Origin: JAUIET01 sp045106985
GTDB lineage: Bacteria; Pseudomonadota; Gammaproteobacteria; Pseudomonadales; JAUIET01
Direction of reading: 5' to 3'
Assembly (NCBI GenBank): GCA_045106985.1
Contig: JBGCFQ010000005.1
Location: forward strand, 108,119 to 172,118
DNA: 64,000 nucleotides
Shown in pieces: positions 61,789-64,000 of the stretch. How positions within the stretch are numbered: position 1 is the stretch's first letter; each line of letters begins with the position of its first letter. The translations under genes were made by a program, and so were the position numbers. The notes under the pieces were generated by a model. The model ran no database searches. It saw nothing but the letters and a program-made list of their open reading frames with translations, and was not told where the DNA came from.

Positions 61789-63708
61789 CTACCGCGAAGG
61801 CCCTCTACGCCCCGTCACATCCCAACTAATGCCGCCCCCGCCAATCGTTCCGGAGATTGATTGCCCTAAGCGTCGCTCCATGACGGGTCGCCATGGGACA
61901 AGCGTAAACTCTCGCGACCTCTCAATGATGGCAAACTTTCCACTTGGTCGATCAATGGTCTGGACGTAAGTGCCGTCTATGTGACCCTGGACCCGTGCCG
62001 TGACATAAGGCTTACCCAGCGACTTGGATAAGGTCTCGCCAGCTTCTTGCATATCCATATCTTTCAAGCGCGATAGCGTGTCGCTTGGGAGTTTTCCATC
62101 CTTCCCAATCTCAAGACCTGAGCTCTTCAACACTTCGAGGCGTTTTGCCGCCGAAGTTTGGATCGGATTGTCTTCCGGTAAGCCCGCCAACTCATCTTCA
62201 AAAAGTGCGCGGTCTAGCCATGTCGCGCCGCGTGCGGTTTCCATCTGATTTAGCGTCAGTTTGTTGTCACGTTGCAACGGCGTAGGCAATCGCTTGGCCC
62301 GCTCCGCTTCATAGTCGCTCACGCGATCTAAATAGTCTGATGGAATCCGCCAGGATCCATCCTGATTGCGCGTGACAACATTGGATCGCCGTAAAGCCTC
62401 CAGCCGTCTAACGTGGCTCTTCACATAAGCCTCGGACTCATTGCGCTCCAGTTGATGATGCATCGGGCTATAAATGCCTCTTTGGTCCTGAGCGATAGCC
62501 GCTATGGATTTGTCTATCGCGCGCGGTCCTTGGGGATGAACTCCAAAAGTCACGACCTGTCCTGTTTTAAGAGAGCTAAAGGTCTCACCTTCTGAGACTG
62601 CCGCAAAGACCACTCGGCCCTGCAAGCTCTCGATAACAACGAAGCCTTTGTCCTGCCTGTCATCTCTGCGTCCGTATGATTTCACAACACCTGTGACTGG
62701 CTGCCCGTGGATGTCTGCCGGATCAAAGATTGCGTCAGGGCCAAGGATTCGTTCCATGCCCTGTTTAGCCATCGCACGGTGAAGCGTTTTCAAGATGTCA
62801 TTCTGCTCACCCATGCGTGTGAGAGTTGCCGCCCACTTGGGAGACATGCGCCAAAGACCTTTGCCTTCATATTCCGCCAAGCCCATCTTCCTTAGCTTCT
62901 CCATCCGCTTTCGAATGAGTTGCTTGCGCCAGAGGTTTCTCTGGTCTGCTGGCTGGGCCAGATTGACAATGTCTCCGTCCCGTATCTGATCAATCGTCTT
63001 GTCTAGATCGGTCATGCGTTCTGCGGTGATGGTTCGCGCCATCTTGCTGCGCCGTTCGAGCTCAGTGACCGGACCTAGTTCCAGGCTTGCCAAAGCTTGC
63101 GCCCGCTCTCTCATGCCATGCGAGATATACTTGCGCGGGATGACAAGATCTTTGCCGTCATCGCGAACACCGCGCACCATCAGATGTGTGTGTGGTTGTG
63201 CCGTGTCGTAATGGTCGACGGCAACCCAATCTAGTTTCGTTCCAAGGTCGCTCTCCATGCGGCTGACAAGCTCACGGGTGAAGCCTGTCAGGTCAGACAT
63301 TTTCTCCGCATCTTCTGGCGAGACGATGAAACGAAAGTGGTGGCGGTCATCTTTGCAGCGCGTCTGAAAACTCTCGGCGTCTGGTTCGTGAATAAGCGAG
63401 CCGTAAAGCTTGCCTGGACTGGCATCTTTTTGCGTCGCGTCTCGCTCTAAATATTTTAGATGGCCTTTGAGTTTTGCTGCGCCAAACCCCGCCATCTTTT
63501 TGATCGAGGCTTGGACGACAACGCGGCGGTGAAATGTTCGCTGTGATGTCGAGCGCTGGCTTCGGCTTGGACTGCTTCTCCCTCCGCCGCGCTTTGACCC
63601 AACCGAAGAATAGAAGCTTTTGGCTCGAGGCCTACCGCCACGGCTCGAAAGTGGCGACTTAGATCGCTCAATCCGTATCCGAAAATCATCTTCGCCAGCA
63701 TTACTCAT
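61789..63708 (-). CDS. DUF3363 relaxase (VirD2-like mobilization nuclease)
   Basis: 639 residues. The N-terminal relaxase domain has the HUH histidines in YDTAQPHTHLMVRGV, plus RCKDDRHHFRFIVSPEDAEK and FTRELVSRMESDLGTKLDWV; the DUF3363 region follows (HQLERNESEAYVKSHVRRLE, TLSRLKDMDMQEAGETLSKS, FAIIERSREFTLVPWRPVME). The N-terminal 60 residues are Arg/Ser-rich. ATG at 63708 has AGGAG 7 bases upstream, so an earlier in-frame TTG or ATG is rejected. The relaxase would nick the oriT in the region to its right. The family is most common in Alphaproteobacteria, which points to an origin outside the host group. Confidence 0.92.
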   Translation of the reverse strand: MSNAGEDDFRIRIERSKSPLSSRGGRPRAKSFYSSVGSKRGGGRSSPSRSQRSTSQRTFHRRVVVQASIKKMAGFGAAKLKGHLKYLERDATQKDASPGKLYGSLIHEPDAESFQTRCKDDRHHFRFIVSPEDAEKMSDLTGFTRELVSRMESDLGTKLDWVAVDHYDTAQPHTHLMVRGVRDDGKDLVIPRKYISHGMRERAQALASLELGPVTELERRSKMARTITAERMTDLDKTIDQIRDGDIVNLAQPADQRNLWRKQLIRKRMEKLRKMGLAEYEGKGLWRMSPKWAATLTRMGEQNDILKTLHRAMAKQGMERILGPDAIFDPADIHGQPVTGVVKSYGRRDDRQDKGFVVIESLQGRVVFAAVSEGETFSSLKTGQVVTFGVHPQGPRAIDKSIAAIAQDQRGIYSPMHHQLERNESEAYVKSHVRRLEALRRSNVVTRNQDGSWRIPSDYLDRVSDYEAERAKRLPTPLQRDNKLTLNQMETARGATWLDRALFEDELAGLPEDNPIQTSAAKRLEVLKSSGLEIGKDGKLPSDTLSRLKDMDMQEAGETLSKSLGKPYVTARVQGHIDGTYVQTIDRPSGKFAIIERSREFTLVPWRPVMERRLGQSISGTIGGGGISWDVTGRRGPSR

Positions 63709-63746
63709 CCGTCCGCTCCTTTTAGGGTACAGACAGTTCAATAAAA

Positions 63747-63885
63747 GGTGGGCCTACCACTTTGCGCAAGGGGTATGGGCGAAAAATAGCTATTGGTGGG
63801 CCACGCCAATTCCGCAAAAGCCCTACCAAAAACGATGTGCAGACAAAGGCCTACCCTATGGGTGGGCCGACCTGTTTTATCTTGC
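63747..63885. other. Repeat-rich candidate oriT
   Basis: Within the leader of the relaxase gene: three copies of GGTGGGCC (63747, 63795, 63861) and a near-perfect hairpin GGCCTACCC-TAT-GGGTGGGCC (63848-63868; one T.G pair). About 10 bases after it TATCTTGC (63878-63885) resembles the nick consensus ATC(C/T)TGC of IncP/Ti-type relaxases. AT-rich DNA follows. The combination fits an oriT for the adjacent relaxase. Confidence 0.5.
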
Positions 63886-64000
63886 CCTCACTTCGTTTTC
63901 TCAATCTCCGACTTTTCTATTTAATTTTCGTCATCGTATATATATCGTCTGTCGGACCTGCCGTAGCCGCCCCACACGAGCGGAGGCAGGCGCGCCAGAC

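Noticed and set aside
56593..64000. Prophage
   Set aside because: No capsid, terminase, tail or lysis genes; a relaxase and oriT-like region fit a mobilizable element instead.

Overview
The window looks like chromosomal DNA of a marine-type heterotrophic gammaproteobacterium. Supporting signs are a queuosine operon with a C-x14-C-x2-C QueE, a YbdG-like mechanosensitive channel, SelO next to YqhA, MarC, a DUF2288 protein, a fused PutA, and fatty-acid and terpene-type acyl-CoA genes. The genus cannot be told from the sequence alone. From about 56.3 kb to the right edge the DNA is a foreign integrative/mobilizable element. Its relaxase and integrase resemble families common in Alphaproteobacteria. 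No tRNA, rRNA or CRISPR array was seen.

Layout. 0-4.9 kb (minus strand): a peptide-export locus. It has a very short gene (3431-3592) for a 53-residue double-glycine-leader peptide with a cationic amphipathic core, an LpxL-like acyltransferase, an HlyD-type adaptor and a C39 peptidase-ABC exporter (cut by the left edge), with an AraC-type regulator upstream. 4.9-12.4 kb: signalling genes. An FHA protein and a Ser/Thr kinase with a TPR-like tail (minus) stand divergently to an OmpR-type regulator, an HD-GYP protein and a PAS histidine kinase (plus). 12.4-13 kb holds the scar of an IS21-type IstB gene. 13-28.5 kb: metabolic and envelope genes (MAPEG, DUF2288, PutA, FMN 2-hydroxyacid dehydrogenase, lipoprotein serine hydrolase, IorAB-like molybdenum oxidoreductase, MarC, lytic transglycosylase, sugar isomerase, sterol desaturase, DUF1214). 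28.7-41.3 kb: a rifampin-phosphotransferase-like enzyme paired with an apparently exported D-2-hydroxyacid dehydrogenase, YqhA-SelO, two MscS-family channels and a DUF3604 protein. 41.6-44 kb: queC, a triple-QueD fusion, queE. 44-56.3 kb: an LLM oxidoreductase, a pentapeptide protein, two acyl-CoA dehydrogenases and two MaoC-type hydratases, a broken M28 peptidase, and a geranyl-CoA-carboxylase-like operon headed by an AtuA-like gene.

56.6-64 kb: tyrosine integrase, then on the opposite strand an SMC/Rad50-like ATPase and a Cap4/DUF4297-type nuclease (a Lamassu-like anti-phage pair without an obvious third subunit), a small protein, a ribbon-helix-helix mobilization protein and a DUF3363 relaxase. 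A repeat-rich candidate oriT lies beyond the relaxase start. The nuclease/ATPase pair is visibly AT-richer than its neighbours, as expected of cargo.

The points most worth following are the acyltransferase-linked double-glycine peptide locus, the two-gene Lamassu-like cargo, the triple QueD protein whose active-site residues are divided among its repeats, and a recurring pattern of 12-19 bp tandem duplications at start or stop codons between 44 and 56 kb.
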